From assembly GCF_012273895.1 (NCBI RefSeq), contig NC_052113.1, forward strand, positions 4,950,195 through 5,014,194: a DNA stretch of 64,000 nt, in the 5' to 3' direction. The notes under the pieces were generated by a model, which worked only from the letters and a program-made list of their open reading frames with translations, had not been told where the DNA came from and made no database searches. The position numbers were made by a program, and so were the translations under genes. Source of the stretch: Zerene cesonia (Eukaryota > Arthropoda > Insecta > Lepidoptera > Pieridae). Positions 25,690 to 36,925 of the stretch are shown piece by piece. The first letter of the stretch is position 1; each line of letters starts with the position of its first letter.

Positions 25690-25825
25690 AAATGGGAAGG
25701 TACTAACTATGTGTCTGTCTTTTTATTTTCACGCCTAAATCATTGAAGCGATTTGGATTACATTTGGTACGGAAACCGAGTAAGGACATAGTTTATTAGA
25801 CATTATTATCACGGAACTCCGACAG
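25690..25825 (+). mobile_element. Helitron-like fragment
   Basis: ATGTGTCTGTCTTTTTATTT is followed by TTCACGCCTAAATCATTGAA, GCGATTTGGATTACATTTGG and TACGGA, the usual order of blocks in lepidopteran non-autonomous Helitrons. Neither terminus is preserved. Confidence 0.5.
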
Positions 25826-26880
25826 GAACGAATACAATCTTGTTTTTTTATTTATTTATTAGTACAGAAAACAAAATAACACTTTTTACAATACATTTTG
25901 CGATGTGAAACCCTATAATTATGATTAGACAAAGCTGCGGACGGAAAATAAGTATGATATATATTGGATTAAAACAACGCCGACATACGAACGGTCCTCA
26001 CTACATCCGTGCTAGTTTTAAGAATCACACCGTTTAGTGCGTTTTACAGTTAGTTACAACTTCACCCTCTTCGACTTTCTGGAACGTGCGCTATTTTAAA
26101 CACGGGAAATGGTACATTATATCAATTGAAACGATGTCCTAGAGCTTAATGGCTTTAACAGCTTGTGTACGTGTTGAATCCTCCGCGATCATCTCTAATT
26201 ATATCTACGCACTGAACCAGTGACAAGTAAAAGTTGATATAAAACTCGATGAAGTTTTCAATCACCCAGATGTTCCGCGATGCGAGTCGGAGTGCGAACG
26301 AGGAATCGTCATAACACCTTCCTAGAGCATGAGTGACAGTTTTAGATCAGGCAGGCTTGACATATTGAGCTTTGAAAGTGATCCACTTATGAGTATTGTG
26401 TTGCAGTGTCTCGCTGGGAACAATACGTTCTCAATAGAAACAGATTGTACGACGAGCGTAGATTGCATTGTGGAAAATATCATTGTACACCGTAAAGTGT
26501 ACTATTGTTTCCAATTTGCACCTCATTTGACGTTATTACACGAGGCCATTGGTTTTTGAAGCTGCGAAAATGCGTGTGAAAGTTTAATATAATGATTCGT
26601 TTTGGTTGATATGCAAATGCGAGAAGTATGATTGCTGGCGTGATTGGTAGATGATTTCTCTTAGGAATATATATTCGATCAGGTAGACCTGGAAATATTT
26701 TCTTATATATATGTATGTGATACACAGCTATGTCTATACTATTAAGGGATTAGAATTTAAGATACGATAGTTAGATTATTAAATTATGAGAAAAATAGAT
26801 ATCTATGAAATTAGCATTCATATTTGTTTGTTCAATAATAAACAATGACATAATATTTTTATAATTAATTGCATGCGTTA
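25826..26880. other. AT-rich DNA, no supported gene
   Basis: A 76-codon frame at 26329-26559 (+) starts MSDSFRSGRLDILSFESDPL in a slightly G+C-richer patch, but no donor bounds it and no family was recognised. Otherwise stop-broken. Confidence 0.4.
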
Positions 26881-27095
26881 CTCGCTGCACTCCGCGGTTT
26901 CACCCGCCAGAGACTATATCCCGAAGGAATATCGGGATAAAAGTTGCCTATGTGTTATTCCAGTTGTCCAGCTATCTACGTACCAAATTTCATTGCAATC
27001 GGTTGTATAGTTTTTGCGTGAAAGAGTAACAAAGATACATACACATAGACATACATCCATCCGCACAAACTCTCGCATTTATAATATTAGAAGGA
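26881..27095 (-). mobile_element. Non-autonomous Helitron, reverse orientation
   Basis: Read in reverse it begins TCCTTCTAATATTATAAATG directly after A and carries the same body as the 23960 copy, including TATCCCGATATTCCTTCGGG. The 3' terminus has decayed from CTAG to CGAG (26881-26884) and the last 20 bases are divergent, so this is an older copy. Confidence 0.8.
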
Positions 27096-28197
27096 TAGAA
27101 TCTGGTCAGACATTTGTAGCATATTTGTAGAAGATTTTCTATCGTATCGGGTCACTTAAGCACTTCATGTTTGGGCCCGATTACAAGTTCAACAGCATTA
27201 CTTTGACACGGCCTTCAATGGCTCAGTCCCTCACCTGCCCTCTGCGGGGAGAGGGGCGCTTATGTGCTCTCATTCATGGCACAATCATTCATTCTTACGT
27301 CTTGATTGGAAGACATAGAAAGTTCTTGAGTGATGTAAGATTGGGCTTAAATGTATGCAGATTTCATGAATTACCTGAGAAATGTACATTTATAATGCTT
27401 AAATATATAGTGTTAAATAGTATAAGAAAATTTAACATTTTCTTGAACGTTGTCATTTACCTTTGAACATTGGAATGATAATAAATTACCATCCCTTCTA
27501 TCTGGTATGATGTATTGGAAGCTACAGTATGTCTGTAGCGCTATCAATCAAGACGAGGGTATGTTTCTTTTCTTATTAAATATGAGGAACAGAACTTTCG
27601 TCTGACAAAGTCTTTGCATACTAAGCTCGCCGTTATTATAACCTCCATTGTAGGTGTGTACGATTCTAAGATATAGCATCAAAGACATTGAAATAGGGTT
27701 GAAAATACGTTTCCTTTTAAGTTATTATTATCTCAACATCAACGGGTGACGTGATCAGCATTCGCAGGGGCTAATTTTGGAGTGCGGCGCGTGCGTTGAC
27801 TTAACTACCGGATGACATAAAGTAGCAACGCAGGATCTCCATAACCCAATGAGCACTGGCGGCCACTAATTGTGTCATGGGTTATAGTTATTAAAACTAT
27901 TGAGGCCGTTTGTGTAACACAATATCAAAAGGTCGGCGTAATTCTATGCAAAAATATAATGCAAATAACAGGGTAACGGTACGGTGGGCGACAGTGAGTC
28001 AGTTATGTGGGAGTGCTACAAGGCCACGGCTCCGCTTGGTCATCAAATGCTATTCAATGATAGATAAGTTTTTAATGTCACCTCATGGCAAACTTGTTAA
28101 TATTTCGGATTATGTATTAGGTCGCTGGTGGGTAGTTTTTGAAGAGCGTTTGCGACTAGAGTCCTTATTAGAGGTTATCTCAATATTGTTTCGGAAC
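27096..28197. other. AT-rich DNA with G+C-richer patches, no supported gene
   Basis: A 99-codon frame at 27167-27466 and a 101-codon frame at 27910-28215 (both +) cross G+C-richer patches (27210-27270 and 27960-28040). Neither has paired splice sites or a recognisable product. The block CCCTCACCTGCCCTCTGCGG is reminiscent of a dispersed repeat but was not pinned down. Confidence 0.4.
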
Positions 28198-28262
28198 CAC
28201 TGGCTCAGTGATTAGAACCTCGGCCTTCAATCGAATTGTTGGGGGTACGAAACCTAAAGAAC
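28198..28262 (+). mobile_element. tRNA-derived SINE head, fragment
   Basis: TGGCTCAGTGATTAGAAC at 28201 matches a pol III A box (TGGCTCAGTG; compare the SINE at 51507). GGTACGAAACC at 28244-28254 matches the B box GGTTCGANNCC with one change. The 34-base spacing between the boxes is that of a tRNA. The body and tail of a SINE were not recognised downstream, so this is a partial or decayed copy. Confidence 0.5.
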
Positions 28263-28309
28263 GTGCTATATATTTAAGGGCTAAGGATAACAATTATTAG
28301 ATATTTATC

Positions 28310-28548
28310 CCGACGTGTGGTCACGGCACGGGGTGACTGACTGTTTGTTTGTTGACTAAATGTTTGTTTGTTTGGATGTTTGTCCTTCAATCACGCTGAA
28401 ACTACTGAACGGATTTTGATGTAATTTGGTATACAGATAGCATACCCTATCTATAGCTGACTTGGTTAATAGGATTTTTTTATCCTGATTTAATATTGGG
28501 ATAAAATAGGAATCTTGATATTCGGCGGGAGCCGGGACGAGAATCTAG
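28310..28548 (+). mobile_element. Helitron-like element, third type
   Basis: A GTTTGTTTG-rich start leads to AATCACGCTGAAACTACTGA, then ACGGATTTTGATGTAATTTG, a purine-rich end and GACGAGAATCTAG before T (CTAG at 28545-28548). The 3' terminus fits a Helitron; the 5' boundary is approximate. Confidence 0.6.
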
Positions 28549-29261
28549 TATTCAAAAACAGACTCCCACGTGTCTCCAATAAACTTACAAAAACCAAATT
28601 CAAAATATCTAAAAAATAAACCAATCTAGAATTAGTATTACATTCGCTTTTAGTAAACGGCGCATAAATCTTAGTTTTAAATTAAATTATTGGTCAATTA
28701 CCATTTGAGAGTAAAAGTTCAATCAGCTGTCAATTGTGATAAACATCGATATAAAATCAAACGAACATGACTGCACGCACTTAACCTAAAAACTGATTGA
28801 CATAATTTTTTTGATGAAACTCAATGGACCAGATCAACTAGTGACAACAACAAATAGGCTATCATTTGCTTTTCACACTAGGGTGATATAAAAATAATTG
28901 TAAATGCATTTTTTGTTATATTAGCTGATATTTTAGGCTAAAAATAAAGTTCTATTTAGGAATTAAAAACACGTCCTTGCACATTATCCTATCATTGACG
29001 GTTTATTGTGTTTAATAGAAATTTATTCATATATAACAAACAGATTTTTCTACCTAACAATCCGATAAATTGTATTAATATAAAGATCAATGATATTCAA
29101 ATCATCTGTTTAGAAAAGATTCATTTAAATTTCAAGAACACAAAGCTTATAATATTTATACGTATAGCTAATAGCATATTTAGTGACCTTTCAATCGGGA
29201 AAGCGCTGATACGGTCAATAAAAAAGTCACAGAAGAGCACGTCGAATTGTTTTACTAATTA
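28549..29261. other. AT-rich DNA without recognisable genes
   Basis: Only an 84-codon, very AT-rich and N/I/K-rich frame at 29008-29262, which is what base composition alone would give. Confidence 0.5.
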
Positions 29262-29423
29262 AAGGGGCTACTGAAAATCAGCGCTGCGCATTACGCGTAG
29301 CATATGCTGAGTAGTTACCCTTTTTATCACCACACCGTTTAGTCATAAGTTCACTTTTTAATTTTTATTTAACTGTGTGTAATTGTGGTGATGTTAAATA
29401 AACATTTTTTCTTTCTTTCTTTC
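29262..29423 (+). mobile_element. Retroelement 3' tail with CTTT repeat
   Basis: It begins near GGGGCTACTGAAAATCAGCG, continues TTTTTATCACCACACCGTTT, and ends GTGATGTTAAATAAAC, a T run and (CTTT)n up to 29423. The order of body, AATAAA-type signal and simple tail is typical of non-LTR retroelements. The sequence is remembered as recurrent in Lepidoptera, but the clade was not settled. No coding part remains. Confidence 0.6.
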
Positions 29424-29893
29424 AAATAAGTTATAAAATAACAAATACAAGTGGAAAATAAATATGTATTGTCAATTTTGCTACGTTGTGACCATTTAGA
29501 TAACTCGTAACAGTTGTTTTATAATGGCGATAAGAGAAACGATTTATTATTTTTTATGTCCAACAATGCGATCTTGATATATTGGTGTCAGGTCGAGATA
29601 ATCGAACAAAGGACTATTCGGCCCTGGGATAATAGAAGCTCTCCCAAAAAGTAGTTCGAAACAAAAGGATTGATAAAGTTTCACTATTTCCTTTTGTGGT
29701 TCGTCTGACCCTCATTTAAGGTAATGCAGTTAGTACAAGAATGTTTTTGTTAAACTAGATGGGATTTTTAGTAAAGCAGGATGCGTGTATAATTGATGGT
29801 TTTACCTACATTTAGAAAAATTGTAAGAAAAGTTTAGAAAATAAATAAGAAAATGTTTCAGTTTTTTTTAGTATAACTTCTTTTTGACCATCA

Positions 29894-29970
29894 AGTTGTC
29901 TGGAAGAGATCGCTTACCTTAGCGATAAGTCCGCCTTTGTGCTCTTGAGTCTGTATAATATGCTACATAT
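29894..29970 (+). mobile_element. LINE 3' tail fragment, second copy
   Basis: AGTTGTCTGGAAGAGATCGC followed by TTAGCGATAAGTCCGCC is the same motif as at 16122 and is closer to the remembered consensus. The downstream part is AT-rich and decayed, with no clear tail. Confidence 0.6.
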
Positions 29971-31617
29971 TATTTTTCCCTTTTTTTTCTTATCCTTTAC
30001 ACGGGTTTATATTCGTATTTAGCAGTAGATAAAGTTTCAATAACACACGCGTGTAAGTAATTACTGTTCTCAATAAACCAGCAATTAAGTACAGAGGAAG
30101 TACCAATTCAAAGTGAAAGAAAATATTTTTGCGGAATGATACCTCGGTTAATTATTTATTTAACACGTCCAGACGCCTCGATCCCAACTGCAATCGTGGT
30201 CATGGTAATTGATAAATAACCGTGGCGGTAACCACAATTTCAATCCGTTAAAATAGTTTTATTACCTGCGATGGATTATCTAGAGTTCAGATAATATTGT
30301 AGCTGGTGGGGTTGGGCTTTTTGTTTTCATCAATGACCCTATTTTGAATGTCGTAAAATGTTGTTTAATTCTGAGAGCAATTTTTTTGTTACATTCTGTC
30401 TATGCCGAAAAGTTTTTAATAATAAGTAAGTTTTATCTATGTTCAAGATGGTATCAAAAGTAAATGAAAATTTCATTTTGTTTTTATAAAAAAAAATACG
30501 GTTAGACAACTAAAATTATAAGAATTTATTATTATATTTACCTTTAAAATGTAGGTACCTAATAAAAATAGGGGATAAAAGATTTTACGTGTGCTTCTAT
30601 CTGCGGGCGCAACCACGGAGTACAGCTATACAGTATTGAGTACCAAAGCAAAGGAACCATAAAATCACGTCAAAACGCATGCAAATCGCTGAACCCCTTA
30701 AACCAGAGGCATTAGAATCGCCTTTTATTTGGTCTAAGGGTTTAGATAAATATACCCGAGAATGTTTGGTGTTCAGTTCGATTATTTGTTAGAGCCGTTT
30801 CATAAATTACATTGCATTCCGGGTGTTTGCAACTTATGTTCAATGACATAATGTCGAAATACGTTTTAGCACCATATAAAATGTGGTTAATTAGCTCGGC
30901 AGTCTGTTAATGTTTAATAAACAGACGTTTAATTGCTTTTTTGACGCCGCGGCCGTTATTTCGTGTTAAAAATTTTATGTGATTTATTTCCGAGTTACCA
31001 TAAAATAATAGGTTCATTATGGTAATTGGGAATACTTTACGTTGATAGCTTACTCTTAGTCTCTTAGGTCATTTGTAATTAGGCCCTACTCCTATAAATG
31101 TTCAATTATACCACGGATTTATTTTTGTGGTCAGGACTCAAGAGTCATTACAAACAAATTTTCTTATAATTCAAAGTAAATCAATTTGGATCAAGACAAG
31201 GACCACTATTTAAAAACAAACCACAGAAGCACTAATGTTTAAAAATATATAAAATGTACGAATTGAAAACATTGTTTTTTTTAGTTTTAGGTAAAAAATA
31301 CAAAGTCTTCAATATAATTTTGACACTGCCATCTATAACGGTATTAAGTCAACTATGTTTCGGTATAGCGCCATCTAGTTATTAGACTAAATAATAATTA
31401 AATGACAAAGAGAATTAGTTCAACCTCATTTCTACATAGACCACTAGATGTCTCAAAACTTAATTGTATGAAATAATTGTTTGTAAATATATCAGCTTTT
31501 GGATATAAAAAGAATCATCAAATCCGTCCACTCAGTAAAAAGTAACCAACACAACAAAAAAAAAAGTGTCGCATTGAGAATCTCCACTTATCCGTTAAAA
31601 TTATAATTTATTTACTA
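29971..31617. other. AT-rich DNA without recognisable genes
   Basis: No sustained reading frame or splice-bounded segment. Near 31330-31450 short GCCATCTA/TAGATGTC strings occur in both orientations, which may be the remains of an inverted repeat element, too decayed to delimit. Confidence 0.45.
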
Positions 31618-31818
31618 CTAGCTATTGCCCGCGGCTTCGCACGCGTTAATTCGGAATAGTTTTTATACATATAAACTTTCCTCTTGAATCACTCTATCTA
31701 TTAAAAAAAAACCCATCAAAATCAATTGCGTCGTTTTAAAGATTTAAGCATACATAGGGACATAGGGACAGAGAAAGCGACTTTGTTGTAACATGTACTG
31801 ATACTATACTATGTAGTC
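31618..31818 (-). mobile_element. Helitron-like element, reverse orientation, fourth type
   Basis: CTAG at 31618-31621 is preceded by A on the plus strand. It is followed by CTATTGCCCGCGGCTTCGCA, a decayed middle, the block AAGATTTAAGCATACATAGG and GACAGAGAAAGCGACTTTGT. The sequence is remembered as a common lepidopteran repeat. In reverse it would end ...CGGGCAATAGCTAG before T. The other end is near ACTATGTAGTCA at 31809-31819, without a clean TC. Confidence 0.65.
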
Positions 31819-31976
31819 ATTTAATTCTTTTTCATTTAATTGCAAGAAAATTATATGTTTTTTAATATTCTAAAAATACTCCATACATAAATAAGGGATT
31901 ATCATTTTTTAGCTTATAATATTTTACATGTACATACAAAAAATATATTTTAAATTATAGACACGTTTTAATTAAT

Positions 31977-32243
31977 TCAGTTTCTCTCTTTAGTATTATA
32001 AAAATCTGTTATAAATAGTTTAAATTGTACATTATCAATAACATATTCGTTAATAAGGTGTTCTTGGGCAGCTTCCCCACTCAGGACAATGAGGTTGATG
32101 GATGGATCTCTGATCTGAATGCCACATAATAAATGATCGCTCAGACACCACGAGTAGCTGTGGCCGGACGATCTATATTCTATATATCGGAGAATGTTTA
32201 TATGGGAGTATGTATATACTTTACAAAATATTAGATATTGCAT
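31977..32243 (-). pseudogene. Coding-like open segment, unidentified
   Basis: An 88-codon minus-strand frame whose middle (about 32175-32045) is much richer in G+C than its flanks and encodes SSGHSYSWCLSDHLLCGIQI and then RDPSINLIVLSGEAAQEHLI. That looks like real or former protein-coding sequence, but no strong acceptor or donor bounds it. A relic of a transposon-encoded protein or an isolated exon are both possible. The family was not recognised. Confidence 0.25.
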
Positions 32244-32267
32244 AAAATATTTTCTTTTTATTTTGAT

Positions 32268-32638
32268 TCTAAAATATACTATAAAGCTGATGAGTTTGTT
32301 TGTTTGTTTGAACGCACTAATCTTAGGAACTACTGGTCCGATTTGAAAATTCTCTCAGTTAGATATCCCATTTATTGAGGAAATCTATCCCACTATCCTT
32401 CCTACTAATATTTAATATTATAAATGCGAAAGTTTGTAAGGATGTGTGTGTGTTTGTTGCTCTTTCACGCAAAAAGTACTGAACCGATTGCAATGAAATT
32501 TGGTACGTAGACAGCTGGACAACTGGAATAACTATATATAGGCAACTTTTTATCCCGATATTCCTACGGGATACAGACTTACGCGGGTGGAACCGCGGGG
32601 CGCAGCTAGTAGGCTATATGTGTACCACGGGCCGCTAG
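32268..32638 (+). mobile_element. Helitron-like element interrupted by another Helitron
   Basis: The left part (32268-32395) runs from ATAAAGCTGATGAGTTTG through GGAACTACTGGTCCGATTTG to CCCATTTATTGAGGAA. The right part (32610-32638) resumes with AGGCTATATGTGTACCACGG and ends CCGCTAG before T. The uninterrupted relative at 52222-52383, read in reverse, joins GAGGAA directly to GGCTATATATGTACCACG, which shows the middle is an insertion. A 13-base stretch before the inner element is unexplained. Confidence 0.75.
32396..32609 (+). mobile_element. Non-autonomous Helitron, intact ends, nested
   Basis: It begins TCCTTCCTACTAATATT after A (32395) and ends GGGGCGCAGCTAG (CTAG at 32606-32609) before T. 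The body matches the 23960 copy, with TTTCACGCAAAAAGTACTGA and TATCCCGATATTCCTACGGG. A short duplication of the TAATATT string near the 5' end is the only oddity. It must be younger than the element it interrupts. Confidence 0.85.
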
Positions 32639-35034
32639 TATAGTTATAAAGTTCAATTGGCATGCTTTTTCTAGATCTACTAATTGTACTGTACCTTTCC
32701 TTTCTTTTCGATGATTAATGGTCCTTTATGAGAGATGAAGAGAATGAGATCTGTGAAAGTATTTTGTATCCCTTTATTACAACGATAAATCCCTTTATAA
32801 TACGCGTAAGCCGGAACTTATTTGAATGAAAATTGACACAAATATAGCTTAAGAACGAAAATGTGACATAAGATACTTTTTATCCTGGAAATCACACGGG
32901 AACGGGAAGAACCCCAGGATGGTCTTACTATTCCTTCCTAAATATGTTACAGGTATGTAGGTATGAATAATTTCTCCAGGCAGAAAGCTAGCCAAATAAA
33001 TTATTTTGTTAATATTCTGTCCAGATTTATAAAACATTCTGTGAATTCGTATAAACATTTTTCCTTGTGTAAAAGTAGGAGCAATACGCGTCTTTGCTCA
33101 CACTTTTTACAAGGAGTATCGGAATAGAATAATTTTTACGTAAATCTCGATTCCGAGAACATAAGCGGAGAGCATCTTCCACGTGTAGCTGACAGCTTTG
33201 ACAGAAATCCGTTCCGTGACGTCCGCACTACCATTAATCCTACATTCAGCAGCTCAGGCCATTCGTCAACTGACACGCGAATGAATTTACTGTTACACCG
33301 TTGTGCAGCATTTTATTGAATAAGTGTTTTAATTATATTTGAGAATAATTAGAATACTTATTCGTGGGAAAAGAGGTCTGGAAAGTAATGGATTTTTTTT
33401 TACAAGAGTCACGTTTCGTTCTTATTCTTATCTACTTGTTAGGGGGACAACAAACGGATGAGCTAATAATTTCTTACGTTTAAAGTTAGAATTTTTATAG
33501 TTTTGTCATACAGAGACTTTTGTTTTATTAAGATATAATAGAATAAAATGACGTTTATTCTAAGAAACAAGGTACACAACACGAAAGATGGAAAAATAGT
33601 ATAAATGTATTTGTTTTATGGTTTATTAATAAGAGTCGTCGAAAATCTGTTTACTTTTACAGCAAAATTAATGTTAAATTTCCACTAGATCAAATAACAA
33701 ACCAAAATGTTGGAACAGTCATTGTTTTAAACAGCAATTTGTCCTTAATTATAGACACCTGATATAATCACCTTACTCTAAATTATATTTTAATGACAAT
33801 TAACAATATATTATGGTGTCTGTTGTTTTAAATTTAATAGCAAGTTAACTTGTCTTCCAGCATTTCGTAAAAAGTTTGAAATTTTTCGCAGCGCTCAAAG
33901 TGGAAAAGAAAAATGCTAGTAAGAAGTTTTTCTTTATGCTTCTAGAGACAGTTCATTAGAGTCGTGTTTCGCGACTACAAGGCACTTGTAACTTAAGACT
34001 CGCATAGTATAACGATTGGTGTTCACGTCTAAATAAAGCCAGGCCAGTTAAGTGGGTGTGATATTATAGAAATTCGATTCATGTCTTCTTATGTAAAGGA
34101 AATTGTTGCAGTCTTTGTTGCAGTTGCGGCTAAGGTTATATAGACAAAAATTTGTAAGGATTCGAATGTGTGGAGTAACTTTGCTATTTGATAGATAAAT
34201 TGTAGTTTTTCTCGAAAGACAGTTAAGGGTCTACATTAATTATACATTTAAGTTATATTCCTTATGAAATAAATAAATATTTTATTATGATAAACTTTAA
34301 TAAATCACATAAGTAGCATAATATACGTGTATAAAATTAACGAGTTATTGAAAAATAATTATCTCAATTATTTAAATATTGCCTTAGACATTATACAGTA
34401 TTTGCATTTGAAGTAATGACATTTGAATATTCAGTCAAGTCACTGTATTTAAATGTATTTGGTGATCTTAAATTAATAATTTTGTTTTACAATCTAATTT
34501 GTAGAATGTAGACTATAATAATAACTTTCAATAATCATAAAAGCAAGCAAAGGATGGATAATTCTGAACAAATATAAGGGTTTTGTGATTTTAGTAACGC
34601 TAAAATTACTACCTACGAAGGAATTATATAATAGACCGTATTTTAGAGAATATCTGCATGTTACAATATTTGACTTTACTTGTCCTGACTCCAATAATAC
34701 ATTAGAAATGAAAGCCTTTCGCCAAATTTCATGTTCTCCGAATAAAATTTGTATATTTTTTTTCAATGGTTACTGTGTAATATGGAATGTGACGTGTTTT
34801 TTGTTTTTAAATGTTTTGGTTATAGCATTGCCTTTTTGACAACAATGGATGTTAGTTTTTGAACTCAGTATCTGGATTTTTTAAATATTTAAAAGTTTTG
34901 GTTTTTAAATAAGTACTAAGTAGGTAAGTAATTAGGTATTTTACCTACTTTACACAAATGAATATGAAACAGAAAGCTCAGCGTATATAAGATGAAAGCA
35001 ATTGAACAACGCTGTCGATACAAATCTAAATAAG
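32639..35034. other. AT-rich DNA without recognisable genes
   Basis: The string TACTTTTTATCCTGGAAATC followed by ACACGGGAACGGGAA (32874-32909) is a Helitron-body fragment. A CAG|GTATGT junction with pyrimidines before it sits at 32952/32953. Overlapping open frames at 34494-34839 on both strands are AT-rich and unconvincing. Confidence 0.45.
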
Positions 35035-35120
35035 CTCTCATTATAGTAGGTTATGGAATAAATGAAGATAAATTTAACTCTCATTATAGTAGGTTATGGA
35101 ATAAATGAAGATAAATTTAA
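35035..35120 (+). repeat. Perfect 43-bp tandem duplication
   Basis: Bases 35035-35077 and 35078-35120 are identical over 43 positions; each begins CTCTCATTATAGTAGG and ends GATAAATTTAA. Perfect identity in such AT-rich, presumably unconstrained DNA points to a very recent duplication or a local assembly error. Confidence 0.95.
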
Positions 35121-35432
35121 TAAACGTAAAAGTAACACGGGATTGCAGAAAATAAACAGAAAACAATAACAAACACTCCGGCGAAGTTACGGTGTAACGG
35201 GCTGCCAACAAAATAGAACTAGACATGTGAAGAAAATCTAAGAAAATGGTGAATACGTGATTCATTCTTTAACACGCCACTCCAGATCTTGTATTGTACA
35301 GTTGATAAAGTATGTAATGAGTGTGGGAATTACAGGTGCTTTCATTTCATTCAGATGTATTTTTCAAGCTAGCTATTTGTTGCCTAGGTTTCATAATGGC
35401 GGAGGGTATGAAATATTTTTATTAAACCATTC

Positions 35433-35478
35433 CATTAGAAATATACAACGCTTATTTTTAAAGCGTATATTTCTAATG
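35433..35478. repeat. Short inverted repeat (hairpin)
   Basis: CATTAGAAATATAC at 35433-35446 pairs perfectly with GTATATTTCTAATG at 35465-35478 around an 18-base loop. AT-rich DNA yields such structures by chance fairly often; it could also be a relic of a small foldback element. Confidence 0.6.
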
Positions 35479-35689
35479 AATCGGTTCAATTTAATCATAT
35501 AAACGGAATAAGCTATGTATGTTTTACTACTTGTTTGTGTTTTTATATAATGAAATTTCTAAATATTAATAACAATGCGACTTACGCAATTACAACTGTT
35601 ACTATCAAATGCTAGCGCAAATTACAATCAAAAAGGGAATAATATTAGCATAATTCCATTATAATTCCAAAAATGATCCCTATTTCCCT

Positions 35690-35816
35690 TGGTCACGCCA
35701 TCACGCGTGAACGGCTGGACCGATTTCGAAAATTCTTTCATTATTGGAAAGCTGCAATTACACTGAGTGACATAGGCTGTATATGTACCACGGGTGAAGC
35801 CAGGGCGAATAGCTAG
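35690..35816 (+). mobile_element. Helitron-like element, divergent
   Basis: ATCACGCGTGAACGGCTGGA is followed by CCGATTTCGAAAATTCTTTC, GGCTGTATATGTACCACGGG and the end GGGCGAATAGCTAG before T (CTAG at 35813-35816). The GTATATGTACCACGGG block links it to the elements at 32268 and 52222. The 5' boundary is not clear. Confidence 0.65.
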
Positions 35817-35820
35817 TTCT

Positions 35821-36548
35821 ATGATATAACCAATCTGATGTCTAGAGGTCGTCACAACAGTTGCTAATTATTATTTTCTTCATTAAATCATAATGACAAT
35901 CACATTAGATATCAATCGTGTACTCGCTATATAAAACACAATAATAAAAAGCCAAAGACAAAAGCTATCAAAAACAGGGTATCAAATTCCTATTTTTCTA
36001 ATAACCAATGAAACAATGTTAAAAATATTAAAACGTTCTTAGAATAACCGTCACTGTTTAGTTCACTCTTCGTAAACACAATTTGACCCATATTTCGAAA
36101 AGTATTTCCGAAGTCTATCAACCAAGTACAAAGCAAATTTCTTTGAAATCCCTCCGATATTAAGGACAGGTACCGTCTAACAAAACCAGCTTCGCAAACT
36201 TAATACGCTCTGCGAAATTCGACGTTGTCAAATGAGAGTTTCAACGCTTACAGTAAATACTAAAGCAATAGAGGCTATTCAGGCGATTAGGTCGACCACA
36301 ATATTATTACGTGACTTGGCCCCAAAACGGACAGGCAGGCAATCTCTATAAAGAGGTATTTGGGACCCTAATTTACACCCCCTTCCGTAATATTCGGTTA
36401 TGAAGGTCCGGTATTGGACTTTGTACCCTCTTAGGTTGGATTCGTGTATTCTCCAACGCAATATTGTATTACCTTAAAATCCGTTTCATATGACGTGATT
36501 TATTCTCATTCCCACGATGGCTGAGTATTTCGATTTTAATTCCAGCTA
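35821..36548. other. AT-rich DNA without supported gene
   Basis: A 60-codon minus-strand frame at 36461-36279 lies in a slightly G+C-richer patch but has no convincing splice sites or recognisable product. Confidence 0.4.
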
Positions 36549-36925
36549 TTTTTAGGGTTCAGTACCTGAAATGGAAGAAACGGAAACGGAATAGGATGAC
36601 AGATGGACGGACAACAAAGTGTGTTGTCCGTCCATCTGTCTGTCCGTTTGACAAGACAAACTTCTGAGCCAAATTAATCAAAGGATAGGTATGGTCGTAA
36701 GCTACAAATTTTTCGTTTGCTACTAGCAAGGGAACCAAAAGTCTTGGGTACTTCCCGGAACAGTATCTTAATTTTTTTTACGAAGCCACGTCTTAAAGCA
36801 CAGATAAAGAAAAATTATGAAAACAATAAATTATTATTTACATCACATATATATAACACAATAAAAATAGTATTATATGGAACCTCATGATACACGAGTT
36901 CGACTCGCACTTAGCCGGTTTTTAT
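36549..36925 (+). repeat. Lepidopteran dispersed repeat with internal hairpin
   Basis: It starts TTTTTAGGGTTCAGTACCTG and ends with CGAGTTCGACTCGCACTTAG followed by CCGGTTTTT. Both ends are remembered as those of a repeat found throughout Lepidoptera. Inside, GACAGATGGACGGACAACA (36598-36616) is perfectly complementary to 36622-36640 around the loop AAGTG. A CTGTCTGTCC run follows. No reading frame survives. Its transposon class was not settled. Confidence 0.7.

Noticed and set aside
27220..27245. CAG|GTGAGG donor on the minus strand preceded by CTCTCCCCGCAG
   Set aside because: Acceptor and donor are only seven bases apart, and the G+C-rich block looks like part of a dispersed repeat.
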